Positions 12,588 to 25,221 of a stretch of DNA of 64,000 nt are shown piece after piece (positions within the stretch are counted from its first letter, which is position 1; every line of letters begins with the position of its first letter). Origin of the DNA: Rhodeus uyekii (lineage: Eukaryota > Chordata > Actinopteri > Cypriniformes > Acheilognathidae); NCBI GenBank assembly GCA_037043235.1, contig JAWRVZ010000028.1, positions 2,351,001-2,415,000 of the forward strand, given 5' to 3'. The notes below the pieces were generated by a model, which was given only the letters and a program-made list of their open reading frames with translations, did not search any database and was not told the DNA's origin. The translations under genes and the position numbers were made by a program.

Positions 12588-12720
12588 ATATTTATGCATT
12601 TGGCAGACGCTTTTATCCAAAACGACTTACATTGCATCAGTTCTTGCTTTCCCTGGGATCGAACCCATGACCTTGGCGTTGTAAACACCAATGCTCTACT
12701 GATTGAGCTACAGGAAAGCT
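12588..12720 (-). repeat. tRNA-derived SINE (minus orientation)
   Basis: Read on the minus strand, a tRNA-like head starts AGCTTTCCTGTAGCTCAATC with an A-box, has an anticodon-type stem and loop (TGGTG, TTTACAA, CGCCA), and a B-box GGTTCGATCCC. It is followed by a short body and the tail CGTTTTGGATAAAAGCGTCT plus GCCAAATGCATAAA, a 3' end shared by many teleost SINEs. A same-family copy in plus orientation is at 55349-55503. It is a retroposon and not a tRNA gene, because the acceptor arms do not pair cleanly and a SINE tail is attached. Confidence 0.8.
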
Positions 12721-13630
12721 ATTTCTTGAATATTTAAGACATGGAACATGTTTGTCACCATATCTTGAATATTTTGTTCTTATATGTATTAATATTGCCT
12801 GGTGTATGTTACAGCGACATGCACAGAGAGGCATAGATAAGAATGATGCAGGAAATGTCCTGTTATTATCTCTTGGGTCCATCTCTTGGGCACAGAGCTG
12901 GCAGGTTTATTCCATTGCTGTGCTTTCCATTTGGAGCTGATCCATTCTGCTTATTCAGTCCATCAGTGCACATGGAAGGTATCTGATTACATCTTCTGTC
13001 TCAGACTGGTGTATCTGGCCTCAATGGATGAACTACATTACTGCAGACAGACTGATACATCTCCACTTGTAGACTGACAGGACAGAAAGTAGGCAAGTTT
13101 GTCATGTGTATGCAAACACTATTTATATACAAGGTGCAAGAAAAGAAGAAAGCTGGTCAATTTGTATTCATAGACATTATTGAGTGTATGAGTGTTTGGC
13201 TTACTGGCTAACTAAGAGCCATGGGCTTGGTCTCCAAGATGGAGAAATTCTCAGTCAGTCCTCATTTTTAGAAATCACCTTGAAATCCCACCAGAACACA
13301 CCGTGGGCTGTCACTAGCACATCAGATATTATTCCGCTGCCTTTGTCATTCCATCAGCCTCCCAGGCTGACTGCCGAAGTGCTGTCTGTCGCTGTCAGAC
13401 CGTCTGATAAAAGCATTTTCAAGGAGCTGGTGGGAACCTGTGGGCTGAACCTCATCAGTCTGTTGTCCTGGATCAGCTTTTTCATCAAGCTTTGTCTTTA
13501 GACAGGACATTGCCCACAATATGTTCCAGCTAGGTTTAGAACCACTGTGGAATTGACAGGTAACGTTAAAATTCTGGCAAAAAAAATTATGTGTTGCTTA
13601 GAGTATTTTCATCTGCATCTGCAATAATCC
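12721..13630. other. Intergenic DNA without recognised genes
   Basis: Open frames up to 105 codons (13184-13501) show no recognisable domain. No repeat family is seen. Confidence 0.5.
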
Positions 13631-14391
13631 TGAAAGAGACAATTCGGAAATCCATTGCCGCTTGTACATATAATCTTTTTATTTTTCTTAATTGTACCTA
13701 TATTCTTTTCTTTGTCTTATTTTCATATGTTCTTTTCCTTTTTCTTATTTGAAAGATTTGTAAAGAGTAATTTATAATAAGTTAGGGATTTTTATTAGTT
13801 AAAGCCTTTCTTTACGTTTCTATATTTTTCCATAGAGTAAGGATGAATATTGTCTGCACGTCTCACCAGATAGAACATGTTATCAGAATGTTTTGAGTTG
13901 GTAGTTGGAGCCTGAGCCGAGTTCGACCTTGGAGAAGCTGTTTGTCTGTGTGTGTGTGTTAATATGGTCTGTATTGGTGAGGTGATTAACTGGCACCATA
14001 AGGAGACGGAATGACTTGTTGTTCTCGACAAGCCGTGTGGAAGGTCACTAACCCGTCAACCATGTGATCGATGAAGATATGCTTCAGACTGTCTGCACTC
14101 GTGTGGAAAATTACTAGTTTTGTTTATCTTTCTTTCTTTCTTAGCCAATCAGAATCATTTAACCATCATCATTGACGTAGTCAGTACCCTCTGTTAGAGT
14201 ATAATTGCTGTAACAATGTTATTGTATGTGGGGTGGCCTACGAACTCCTTGTGAGACTTGAAGCTGGCTTCTGCTGATGAAACTGCAAACTAAACATCAC
14301 TAAAATTTCTTCTATTAAAAACTGTACTTCTGACTCCTGATCTTCATTCAACATATCTGGTCATCGGGTCTTTAACTGTAGATCCCCTACA
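13631..14391 (+). mobile_element. Candidate solo LTR
   Basis: The segment starts TG (TGAAAGAGAC) and ends CA (GATCCCCTACA), with the 4-base direct repeat ATCC on both sides (13627-13630 and 14392-14395). Near the 3' side a polyadenylation-like ATTAAA (about 14314) is followed by a pyrimidine-rich stretch with CTGACTCCTGATCTTC, which resembles the R-U5 part of a retroviral or Ty3-type LTR. No internal retroelement genes are adjacent. The direct repeat is short, so the boundaries could be coincidental. Confidence 0.35.
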
Positions 14392-14395
14392 ATCC

Positions 14396-15748
14396 AAACT
14401 GATGCAATGAGCAAATCTAATAAATCAAATCAGCTACAGTTTAAAAAAATAATGTTATTCAGAACTGAAAAGAATCAAATAAAAATACAGAAAGGACATA
14501 ATCTTATTAGAAAGGTGTAATTAATGTAAATAAAAAAGTTTTTTTGTGTGCTATGTGCATTTATGTGTATTTGTTGCTACTATTTCAGCATCTCACGCAT
14601 AAAGAACCCCTGTTTTTCACATATTTTACACTCTCTTCTCAGTCTGTCCATAAGGTTCTGTTTACTTTCTGTCTCTATAAAGCCCCAGCTTCAATAAAGC
14701 TCAATTCGCTCTGATTAGTCTGCTGAACCAGTGTGTTATTATAAGTCAACCCCTTTGAGTTTGTTTTGGAAATGTCACATCCTTTATATAACTACATTAG
14801 ATCCAGGGTTGAAAAAAAACAGCGTTTCTTGGACATGGCGTCAACACACTATTAACGCAACTCAACCACGCTTTGCACCCTTGCTCATGCCTTGGGCAGG
14901 AATTATTTAACTGAGGAATATTGTCAAGTGTGCATTCCTGGAATAAAGAGGTTTCATGGAGTTCAGAAACAGTGCGTACTGATTTAGAGAATAACTTCCA
15001 TTGGAGGGACTTTTTGCTTTGCAACTTTGCAAACCTTTATCATGCTCAAACAGCTACATTACACTCTAAAGAAAGTAATAAAAAAAGGCATAACAAGTCC
15101 TTTTTTTTAAATGTTCTAGCTAGTTTTTAAAACACAATAAATACAAAAGCTCTAAAAACATTGTGGGTGCTGAAAGTCACAATGGCATTATTCAGGAATC
15201 AAAGCACAGAGGGGGACATCTCGCATTGATCAGAGACAAGTCGAGCATAAATCAAACACCTGGACAACCATCAGTGTTTCCCTTGAAAATGTCAATATTT
15301 GCTTTCTATTTTACAAGGCCTTCTATTCCCTCTGGCGATGAACCCCTCTGGATAAGCTCAGATAATGCCAGACAATTACCTCCTCTGAAATTACATTCTC
15401 ATATGTGTAATAGTTTTCTGTCTCTGAGAAATAAGGATAGAAATGTAATGGAGGGTCGTATTTATCATTTATCAGGAGGTAAAGTGCAATCCTTTCCCTC
15501 CGACACTGATACAGATGGTTATCATTTTCTCTAACGTCATGAATGCGAGGATATGTTTAAGAGGAAAAGGCATGTGCGTGTTTGGAGTAAGGATGAAGAT
15601 ATGTATTTTTTTTTACATAGCTCTCTCGAACATTTCATTCTAAATGGTCAATAGCCATTCAGTGGTCTGGCATTTCATGAATGCTGTCTTTATATATCAC
15701 TACGTATCAGTCAAGTAACTCGCCACCGTTACTTTCATACCTCTCCTA

Positions 15749-15788
<40 letters not shown>

Positions 15789-16725
15789 GTTTCATACAAA
15801 CGCAGCTGGCATCATCGATTGTAATGAAAATGACCTCGGAGAACTCATATTACTGTGATATCTTTACAGTGTTCGCCTAGTTGGTAGGCTGTTTTTTGTA
15901 CATTTAATGGTCAATTGTTTTTTTCTGAATCTTGAAGATATAGAAACCATTGATCATTTTAAAAATGTGTCTTGAGCCTAGTAGTTCTATTCAGTTTTGC
16001 TCTGCCCATATGGGTTTGAATTCAGAAATACATTAACACCTCAACTCTTTACACTGATGAAAGACATTCTTCAATGGATCTGAGCTCAAAGTGAACATAA
16101 TCATCTAAAAATGATCCCTGCAGTTTTGCTCCTGTAAAATACTTATAAAATGAAAGATGAAAAGGGTTAAGTGCACTAGTAATCCCACATTTTAGGAAGT
16201 CTTGAAAGGGGATTAAAAGAAATTATATTCTCTATTTGTTCTTTTTGATGTTAAAAATGAGAGCTTACACATCTGAAGAGGAATGACACTTTGTGAGACA
16301 TTTTATGGACAGTACAGCGTTTTAACAGCTCACTTTATATTTGATTTTAAATATAATATATTTGTCCTTTCGCTCTCAGTTTTTTCTTCTTCTTTTTGTT
16401 ATGTTTTGTAATTCTTGGCATGATGAAGTGCTTCATGTCTTGCCCCGTGGAGTATGTCTAAACCTGATTTGTCATCTGAGACAGCTCAGAGGGAATCCTC
16501 CATCTCAGTCTGGTGAATGTGCTCATTGTCTCTGCAGATCTAAGAGAGGCGGTTTGTAAAAAATACCCTTCGCTGATTAAATCTCAATTCATATGGCCTC
16601 TGCAGTTAGTATATTAGCTTATTTATTTATGCTGTGAATAAGTAAATAAAATCTTCTAACCAGCAATTTTAAAGACCCCAAAATAGAGCCTTGAGGAACT
16701 CCTTTGTTGCTGTTCTATCGTTATG
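14396..16725. other. Intergenic DNA without recognised genes; (CT)n at about 15753-15784
   Basis: No gene is supported; a 123-codon frame at 15163-15534 has no family features. A CT microsatellite of about 16 units lies near 15753-15784. Confidence 0.5.
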
Positions 16726-17138
16726 TACGCTACCATTTCAAAGTTTGGGTTTTTTAATGTTATGAAAATCTCTTATGACTGTATTTTTTTGATATATTAC
16801 AATTTAAAGTGTTCTGTTTTAATATATTTTATAATGAAATTTATTCCTGTGATGGAAAAGCTGAAATTTCATTACTCCAGCTTTCAGTGCCACATGATCC
16901 ATCAGAAATCTAATTTGCTGCTCAAGAAGCAATTTGTATTGTTTTCCACAGTTTTAATGATTAATATTTTTCTGGAAACCTTGATACTCTTTTCAAGGTT
17001 CTGTGATGAATGTTCAAACAGCATTTGTTATAAATGTCCATTGTCACTTTTTTATATCAATTTAATGCATACTTGCCGAAAAATATAATTACTTTCTTTA
17101 AAAAAAAAAAATCTTACTGAGCCTCAACTTTTCAACGG
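16726..17138 (+). mobile_element. DNA-transposon-like dispersed repeat with ~18-bp inverted ends
   Basis: The left end GCTACCATTTCAAAGTTTGG and the right end GAGCCTCAACTTTTCAACGG are inverted versions of each other (consensus ACCATTCAAAAGTTTGGG). The body carries the blocks TTACTCCAGCTTTCAGTGCC and CACATGATCCATCAGAAATC found at 7889-8212 and 21562-21850. A left-end piece of the same family occurs at about 48277-48310. No coding sequence survives. Confidence 0.7.
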
Positions 17139-19101
17139 TATTGTGTTTGGCAAACACTTTTATCCAAAGTGACGTCTATTGCAATCAATCAATCCATTAA
17201 TCAGTTCATGCATCTTGAAATCAAACGCATTACTTTCTAGCTACAGAAACAGTTTAATACAGTTTAGTAACAATTTAAAACTTTACTAACCTGTTTTCTG
17301 ATTTATTGCTTGACTGGCCCAAGGTAGATGAGCACTGAGACCTTTGGCCTGTAAATGAAACTTATGCAAATACTAGTGCATTGAAACACAGCAACGCAAG
17401 GCCAGGGCCATAGGTCATCCTGTAGGCACAAAAAATCTCAAGCTGTTCTCCTGGTGTTGTAATTCCAATACAGCTCATTTAAATACAACACCATGTGCTA
17501 CTTTTTGCTTTTCTTTGTTGGGCAAACTAATCAAACAAGATCAATAAGCTTGTGATCAATGTGTTTAACATGTCATTCTAAAACGCAAGACGCCAAACAG
17601 CTGTGATGCCCATTAGACAATGTAGCATAATAAACAGTCATCAGCTTCCAAATCAATAGAGGCTTTAGGTCAGCTTCTAACAACAAAGAGTGGAAAAAAC
17701 GACCAAACAATGATGTGTTTGACTGATTAAATTACTTCTGTTCGGCATGTAGGCAACACAGCAGGACTGAATAGCAAATCAAGTCACTAAGGGCACGTTA
17801 CCTAAATCCACTGCCCAATTCTCTGAGATTGAGTTAATGATGTGAGGCTTCCTCAGCTCTCCCCTTATTGTGCCAGATGAGGAAAATTGCATTAATTACA
17901 AGCAAATGGAGGATAGAAGACGGCAGGTGGTGGAAAGAGTTGTGGATAATTGACATGGCGTCACTGAGACCGAACTAGAGCCTGCGAAGTTTAATCAGTA
18001 AAGCAGTGGCTTTCATCTCAATGGATGGGCATCCCTGCCACCCGTCCTCCTCTCAAATGGAGCCGCCTGCCGAGTCCACTCTCTCTACCACATGCACTTC
18101 GCTGCAATATGGTCTCTACGAAGAACAGCAGAGAAGGAATCATGCTGATAAAATTGCTGTCAGCCAGCTCACCTCTTTTTCACAGGCTGTTCGTGCATGT
18201 TGTAATTTAAAACCATTTTCTCGGGGCTTGTCAGATCATGACTGAACAAAGACAATTGCCACTTGCTGGTGAAATTCCATTCAAAGTTGGCAGACACCCA
18301 AGCCTTAAAATGGCCTGTGCAGTTTTCTAAAATAACCATTAGAGAATCTGTTCATTATTCCCCTAATCGTTTTTCTTTTTTCCAGCTTCTTTTCAGGAAC
18401 ATTTCAATATATTGTTGATAATTCATGCCATTAATATGATGTAGAGTTAAATGTAGGGTAGGCAATTGCAAGCTTTGAAAGCATGAGATCCCATACTCCC
18501 TTCAGCTCCAGGTAGAACATCTTGTAGTTACGGTTATGACATGGCATAAACGCAACATAAGATCGTTGTATTAGTTCAGAAGACACTGTAAAAGGTGGCT
18601 GCTGTTTGTTTTTGGCTGTCGGTGGCAACTCTGCATTGCTTTATGGAACATGCTGATGACATGTGATGTCTGTGCCAACAAGTAGTGCATAATTGCAATG
18701 ACTGGACAAACATTTTTTGGTCCTGAGACTTCCGTCGAAGATATATGTACATGTTATAATATTTAGACCACTTTTATTATTGATCGCTTTCAAGGTGTGA
18801 AGAAAGTTTCCACCAGAATAACAAAATGGCATAAAACAAATAGCCTTTAAAGGAATATTTTATTTACATAGTATTTACATAATTTTCAGATTATGTATTT
18901 GTGTAAATGCTATTATGTGAAGTTCTAGGTCTAGAGGGGGTAGATGACTTTTGAGAGGAGGTGGATATCTAATGAGTAGTTTTGAGATTGTATGCGATTT
19001 CTATTTAAAAGCGAACATCTGCTGCTTTACAGGGTGCAGGGCTTTAATTTCTCATATGAGCATCTAATTGGTCTGATTCATCCCCAACAAAAAACATACA
19101 G
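17139..19101. other. Intergenic DNA without recognised genes
   Basis: At 17144-17172 there is an inverted SINE tail piece (GGCAAACACTTTTATCCAAA). Otherwise no gene or repeat that I can name is present. Confidence 0.5.
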
Positions 19102-20439
19102 TGTCAGGTGGAGGAGAAGCGAGGACGCAATTGTGCAGGTTAGGGCTTTTATTTAAACAAAAACAGAAACAAAATCCAAACAAAAACCACCCCAAGGTGG
19201 AAAAAACAAGACTGACTTAAAAACCGAAGCAGATCTAGATTAGACTACACTAGACTAGACTAGACTTGCTGCAATACGGCATACAAATAACGACAGCGAA
19301 GCGACACAGGATAGCAAACACAAGGGGATTAAATAGCCACAGGAGGAAGGGTAATAGATGGGAAACCAGCTGGAACAAATCAAACTAATGACAAGGAACA
19401 AGGAGGGAGGGGTTTACAATGACAAGACATGAACACGCAGCCAATGCGGATGCACATCGTCGCGTGTTCACATTAAACCAGTGGTTCTCAAATGCCAGGG
19501 GGGGCGCGCGTGACCTTGGGGAACATGCTTTTTTTGTCAGGGAGTAGGTTTTCTTGCACTGAACAAGAGCAGCAGATATGAAGTTCAGATAACCGTCCTT
19601 TGACGTGTACGATCACACTGGTGTTCATATGTGTCACGTGATCAACCGCTAAATTCACACGTGTTTTCACGCGCTATCTGGCACTGATCCAAAAAAGACG
19701 CGCTCGGAGAACTTGATCATTATAAAGGTTTTTAAGCGACAAACATTCACTTCCACATATCTGAGAATCTGAATATCAGGTAGTTGATAACAGAGCCAAC
19801 AAGTTGGTGACTATCTTGAATAAAAAATAAATAAAAGTGAAACATCTATCAAACAGCGCTTTTTGTGACTGCGGTCTGTCACGTGACAAGCATGACGCGT
19901 TGCCATGGAAACAATAGAAAGTACAATAGCGAAAGTTCCAAAATGGGGGGGGGGGGAGGCGCAAAATGTTTACTTCTTCCTAGGGGGGGGGGGGGGGGGG
20001 GGGCGCGACAGAAAATAATTGAGAAGCACTGCATTAAACAAAGATGACGCGCAGCTGGTGACAACCAAACTGCACGCAACACCAAAACACAACATGAAAG
20101 CATGCGGCCGAAGCAAACACAAACCGCATGCTTTCAACACTGCACAAAGACAAGAGAGCACGCAATACAAGCAAAGCCTGAAACCGCGCCCACTTACATA
20201 GCATAGAGAACACACTGGTCATGAATGCCCGAACCCCGACACAAAACAGAGACCGAACAAGACCGTCTGGAGATCGGACATCATAACCGGCACACAAGAC
20301 GTTACACAGACAAGAGTATGCGCGGGTCACACCGTCGAATCCGCTCACATACACACCAAACTCGAGACATTACGGTAGTGTCAGATCTCTGCCACAACAA
20401 CAAGAGATTGACTAGACAGAATGTGACAGAACCCTGACA
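19102..20439. mobile_element. Solo-LTR-like element interrupted by a hAT insertion
   Basis: The ends are TGTCAGG (19102) and CCTGACA (20433-20439), a 7-bp perfect inverted repeat with TG...CA termini. The 5-base direct repeat TACAG lies immediately outside both ends (19097-19101 and 20440-20444). That is the signature of an LTR retroelement integration reduced to one LTR. Removing the inner hAT element and one copy of its duplication leaves about 777 bp. The interior has a small TAGAC tandem run (about 19237-19266). Orientation is undetermined, and no gag/pol sequence is nearby. A DNA transposon with 5-bp duplications is the alternative. Confidence 0.65.
19479..20031. mobile_element. hAT-like non-autonomous element nested in the LTR-like element
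   Basis: Terminal inverted repeats are CAGTGGTTCTCAA (left) and, inverted at the right end, CAGTGCTTCTCAA (12 of 13 identical). It is flanked by an exact 8-bp direct repeat CATTAAAC (19471-19478 and 20032-20039), the target-site length of hAT transposons. It is 553 bp long and rich in G runs (G21 at 19983-20003) with no transposase frame. It lies wholly within the 19102-20439 element, so it inserted later. Confidence 0.9.
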
Positions 20440-20444
20440 TACAG

Positions 20445-21561
20445 CACATCATTCTGAATCAAATATTGCATGAGTGCTTAAAATGTTCATGTTTTGAATT
20501 CAGCTCAGTTAGTCATCTATGTGTAACGTGGTTGTGTTTCAAATGGATTTCTGTTATTCTCCTGTGTGTTCCTTTGGAATATTAATATTTTAAAGAATTT
20601 AAATTTACATATATTTGACATAAAGGACATAATCCACTAAAACAACAACTAAAATAATAAGCAGTAAATTAGGAGTTTGAGGAAAAAGTCATAGTTAATA
20701 GTACATGTGTTTCCCAAACTAAAGTGTGACCAAAAAAAAAAACAGCACCAATTATTATATATATATATACTATATAATTATCAAAGTGTTGAGTATATCA
20801 ATGTCAAAAAGAGAGAAACACAAGCAGCAACCCTTTTTCAATCTGCAAGTGGTGCAGAATTTGGTGCGAAGTCATTAAGTAAATAATTCCTCACAAAGGT
20901 GATATGACGGTCAAATATTCCCCAGTGGCCCAAAGAACAAATTTAAAACCCTCCTGTAAACATGGCAAACACAGACTCAGCATGTCTTCGTTGACTTTGA
21001 GGAAGCCAAATGTTTATATTTGGAGATCTGTTCTTTTTTGGCAATGAAGTCATATTATTTATCATATAAGTAACTGAATTTTTGTCATTCTAACTGAGAA
21101 ATATTCATGCATGTCACAAATAGACAAAGCCCACACCTGTAACAGCGTCAGATGTTTTCAGTGTCTTGCAGAAGGGCATTTCACGTCAGAATGAATGAGT
21201 TATGTAAAGTGTAAGCAGGGTGATGGAGAGATTTGTTCTGTCCCCAAAGGCAAATTTAAGCTCTATGTTGAGAGACAGTAGAGCTGACCCTGACCTCAAC
21301 ATGAACCCACCTGCTGTTCTCACACACACATACTGAACGTTCATTATCAGACCTGTCACCACCATCAACATCAGCATGCAGTGTATTAGGCGACTGTTCC
21401 AACTATCCCTTACTGTTAATTCAACAACAGTCCTCTTCAAGAAGGTCTTCATTTGTGTAATTTCTAAGAGAATCTCTTGTCATACGCTCATTCCTTTAAA
21501 GGAGGTTTTGATGCTGAGGAATGTCTTGAAAGCAAACTTTTGATTTCATGCAAGCTTATGC
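20445..21561. other. Intergenic DNA without recognised genes
   Basis: No gene or named repeat is seen, apart from a short (TA)n at about 20756-20770. Confidence 0.5.
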
Positions 21562-21850
21562 ACAAACGTTTGAAGTTAATTATGTTCACCAAGAATGCGT
21601 TTATTTGATCAAAATACAGTAAAAACAGTACTATTGTGAAATAAATGTGTAAAATGACTTAAGCATCATTGCTCCAGTCTTCAGTGTCACATGATCCTTC
21701 AGAAATCCATGCTGATTTGCTAAATCAATGTTGAGAATAAACATTTTTTGTGTGGAAACCATGATACTTTTTTCTGGATTCTTTGTAAAATTGAACATTT
21801 TTATGCATATGCACTGCATTTTATACATTTGGCATAAAACATCAAACACT
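21562..21850 (+). repeat. Dispersed cyprinid repeat, same family as 7889-8212
   Basis: It shows CATTGCTCCAGTCTTCAGTG, then TCACATGATCCTTCAGAAAT, then a body with GTGGAAACCATGATAC. It matches the order of blocks in the better preserved copy at 16726-17138. The ends are eroded. Confidence 0.65.
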
Positions 21851-22089
21851 TTATGATACAACTTTTCTGGACAGTTTTATAGGATCGGTAGATACAGTTG
21901 GATTCAACAGACTGACCAAGCACAAATGTATGTTCATCTTTTCATGAGAAATTCATAATACTGTTCTTGATACTGTAACATTACACAATTCTAAAGGAAT
22001 TTTATTATCCGGGTCTCGTTGTAATTCGGTTCTTGCTCCCTGAGGAGATTCAGTCTCAGTCAGAACGAGGCATGAGGGATAAAATCCTT

Positions 22090-22094
<5 letters not shown>

Positions 22095-22122
<28 letters not shown>
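22095..22122 (+). repeat. (CT)n microsatellite
   Basis: An uninterrupted CT dinucleotide tract of about 14 units in otherwise mixed sequence. Confidence 0.9.
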
Positions 22123-22129
<7 letters not shown>

Positions 22130-22548
22130 TCTGTCCCTAATCTTTAATTTCTTTCATGGCTGCTATCTAAATGCTAAACCATTCAACACTCAGGAGACAA
22201 GAAACACCAAGAGTAGCTATTTGGTCTGAAAGTCTCATTTTTTTCCAGATGATGTGGAGGAAGAAAGGTAATCATCCCTTGAATTGGTATTCTAGCAAGG
22301 TATGATGGGAGTAATGTGATCTGTAATTGAAATGTGAGTAATGTAGGTCTGAATTCAGAGGTAAGTGCTGAAGCGAGCTCTTACAGCACCATTACACGTT
22401 TCACCAGAATATCTTAGCTTCTGCCAGTCTAGATCAAAAGAAAGATTTTACCAATGTTTTGCCACTATTATCTTGCCACATATTTTTGCTAGTATTTCAT
22501 AATTGTAGAATGGCGACGAAAGCAAAATCTAAGTGAACTTCTATACAG

Positions 22549-22890
22549 TTAAAGGATTGATTAATCCGTTGTTCCAAACTCATGAGACTTTTGTTCATCC
22601 TCGGACCACAAATGTTCAGTTTGTTCATCATATAAAGCGATCATGTCTTTTCAGAAAATCTGGACTAAACCTCTCAGATCACATGGATTAGTTTTACAAT
22701 CTCTTTATAAACGTATTGAAGTGTCAAAGTTGTAGTTGCATAGCTTTCAATAGAGGGACAGAAATATGTCTGATTTTATTAAATATAGCTTCGTTTGTGC
22801 TCTGAAGAAGAACGAAGTCTTATGGGTTAGGAAAGGCATGAGGGTGAGTAAATGATGACAGAATTTTCAGTTTTTGGTTAACTATCCCTT
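22549..22890. mobile_element. MITE, 'TTAAAGG...ACTATCCCTT' type, diverged
   Basis: The left end TTAAAGGATTGATTAATCCG and the right end GGTTAACTATCCCTTGTT are inverted relatives. The right arm carries GAGGGTGAGTAAATGATGAC and AGAATTTTCA, blocks found in a very abundant cyprinid MITE. A related element is at 58045-58861. Confidence 0.7.
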
Positions 22891-22928
22891 GTTGCCTGAT
22901 CATGAATTCTTGTCTTGTCTTGTATTCT

Positions 22929-23115
22929 AGGCACCAAATAACAAGTAAAAGTTTTGTAAATATTAGAATCTCATTATGTAAGAAACATGGGGGGAACTGC
23001 AGAATTTGTTCCCCCTCACCCATGATGAAAGATGTTGATGTAGTGATTTAAAAGATGCTGATTCTTTCCTGTGTGTCAATCGAGCTTGACCAGCATCAGT
23101 TTAAAGATTTATTTT
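22929..23115 (+). repeat. Flanking repeat R, copy 1
   Basis: The order of blocks TAAATATTAGAATCTCATTA, TGTAAGAAACATGGGGGGAA and GACCAGCATCAGTTT is repeated at 24180-24375, with part of it again at 23255-23290 and about 24366-24400. Together these bracket the degenerate minisatellite. Confidence 0.7.
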
Positions 23116-23329
23116 TTAAGCTTTTTTGCTTTTATCATGATGAGGCAGTATGTAGACAGGAAGTGAAGTGGCAGGGAGAGAAAAAAGAGAGGGAGGAGGA
23201 CAGAATCAGGAAAAATCCATACTCAAGCAAGGACTCAAACTAAGGTCAGCTGATTGTATTGTATTGTATGTTGATGTAGTGGCTTAAAAGATTATATTTT
23301 GTCTGTGGATGTGGGTGGACATTTCAGCC

Positions 23330-24096
23330 GAACGTTGTTCTAATGTTTCCCCTGAACAGTATTCTAATGTTGCTCTACAATGTTAACTTAACCTCCCCGA
23401 CTTAAAGTAGATTTAATTCTTACCACTGAATTGTACAGTCTACTTCTTAGTGTCAAATCTGTCTAAAAGGTTACATTGTGTAATTTTAACACAATATGTT
23501 TCATAAATTATATTACTATGTCAGAATTGTTTGTACTTCTTCATTAGAGAAGATTTATTGGTATTTTTGTGTCCTTTTTGCATTCTTTAGCTGTATGAAC
23601 TCCACAGGTGTGTAAATCTGGTGACCATTTTGAGAATAATCCAAAGAGAATCTTCAACTTCAGTGGAAGTAAAGACAAACGTTGATAAACAAATTTGGTG
23701 TGAACTCCTTTTTAAATCATATCTTTTCTGATTATTCTAATGTTTCCCCTAAACAGTATTCTAACATTGCCCTACATTGTTATTATAATATTCTAACAAT
23801 ATCCCCAAATTCTAAAGTTACCCCTGAACGTTACTGTAATGTTTCTCCCAGAACGTTATTCTAAAATTTCCTAGAATGTAATTCTAATGTTTCCCCTGAA
23901 CATAAGTCAAACGTTCTTCTCTGGAACGTATTTTTAACATTCGCCCCGAACGTTTAACATTTAACTAGTACGGTATTCTAAGGTTTCCTCTTAACAGTAT
24001 TCTAAATTTACCATCGAAGGTTATTCTTATGTTTCCCCCAAATGTTATTCTAATGTTTTCACTGAATGTTATTCTAACATTACCCCCGAATTCTAA
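23330..24096 (+). repeat. Degenerate minisatellite, unit about 24-26 bp (TTATTCTAATGTTTCCCCTG)
   Basis: Many diverged units of the form ATTCTAATGTTTCCCCTGAA plus CGTT are arrayed in two blocks (about 23330-23395 and 23727-24096) separated by about 330 bases of other sequence. Units vary by substitution and small indels (AACAGTATTCTAACATTGCC, GAACGTTATTCTAAAATTTC). No frame is kept open through the array, so it is a decayed satellite and not a coding repeat. Confidence 0.75.
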
Positions 24097-24179
24097 CTAA
24101 TTATTCGCCGCAAGCTAGGACTTAGCTTGATACCTTAGGGTGTGAACCTGCTGCCCATGAGGCTATTGCCAGCAAATAA

Positions 24180-24400
24180 CAAGCATCAATTTGATAAATA
24201 TTAGATCCTCATTGTGTAAGAAACATGGGGGGAACAGAATCTGAGGGTAAACAATCCAGTTGTCAGAATCCGTTCCCCTGCCGATATGATGAGACATGTT
24301 GTTGTTCTGACTTAAAAGATACCTATTCTAGTTTGTGTGTGGATGGAGCTTAACCAGCATCAGTTTGATAGGTATTAGAACCTCGTTGAGTATGAAACCG
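24180..24400 (+). repeat. Flanking repeat R, copy 2
   Basis: It matches 22929-23115 in block order (TAAATATTAGATCCTCATTG, TGTAAGAAACATGGGGGGAA, CCAGCATCAGTTTGATA) with an extra insertion of about 50 bases. The next 30 bases start a third partial copy (GGTATTAGAACCTCGTTGAG). Confidence 0.65.
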
Positions 24401-25221
24401 CAGGTTTACAAACAGAAGACACTACAGGTAGCAGAGCCATTGAGGGAGATACATATATCTTTCATAATGAAATCTGGAGTCCTGCAGGCTCATTTGTGAA
24501 TTGACGTTTGAGATCAGCATGCAATTGCAGGTGTATAGTAATTGCATGCATTTGCAGTAGCAACAGTGTCCTTGATTTTTGCTGATGGACCAGGTATTTA
24601 TTCACCCATGGGAAAAGGCACAGTGGCAGGTGTTTGCTGATTATCCATTAAATCTCCAGCCTTGCTACATTACAGCTAATTATACGTTATCTAAGGAGCA
24701 AGATGTTTTTTTAATAAAAAATATAACTATCCAGTTATATTATTTCTATTTTTTTTAATAAATTAACAATGAGGGTGACAGTATCAAATTTGATTCACGT
24801 AATAAAAAAAATTCTGTAGTATCTAGTACAGTTTCAAACAGAAGAGTGTGAAAAGTCGAACTGATTCACTAGAACAAATCTGAAATTTCCAATGCTACAA
24901 GAGAAGACCTATGGGATCAAATTCCCGCCAAATGTATTGTGGTCAAGAATTTAAAAAAAGTAATAAGCATGAATCAAATGTAAAAATATTTTGCACAGAC
25001 TGAAAAAATATTGCAAAATGAACAGAATAGCAAACAACGTGATCACAGATCAAAATATAAGCGTGATTAAAAAAATTAAAAGTGCATTTAAAAAAATAAC
25101 AAGAATGAATCAAAACTTAAAAAACATAAAAAATTATAGTGCACAAAAAAAATTTTTTCCCCATAAAGACCATTTAAAATGAACTAATTCTCTAGAATTA
25201 ATGACATATGTTAGAGAGAGT
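24401..25221. other. Unassigned AT-rich DNA
   Basis: Strongly AT-rich and full of poly-A runs. No gene or repeat that I can name. Confidence 0.5.
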
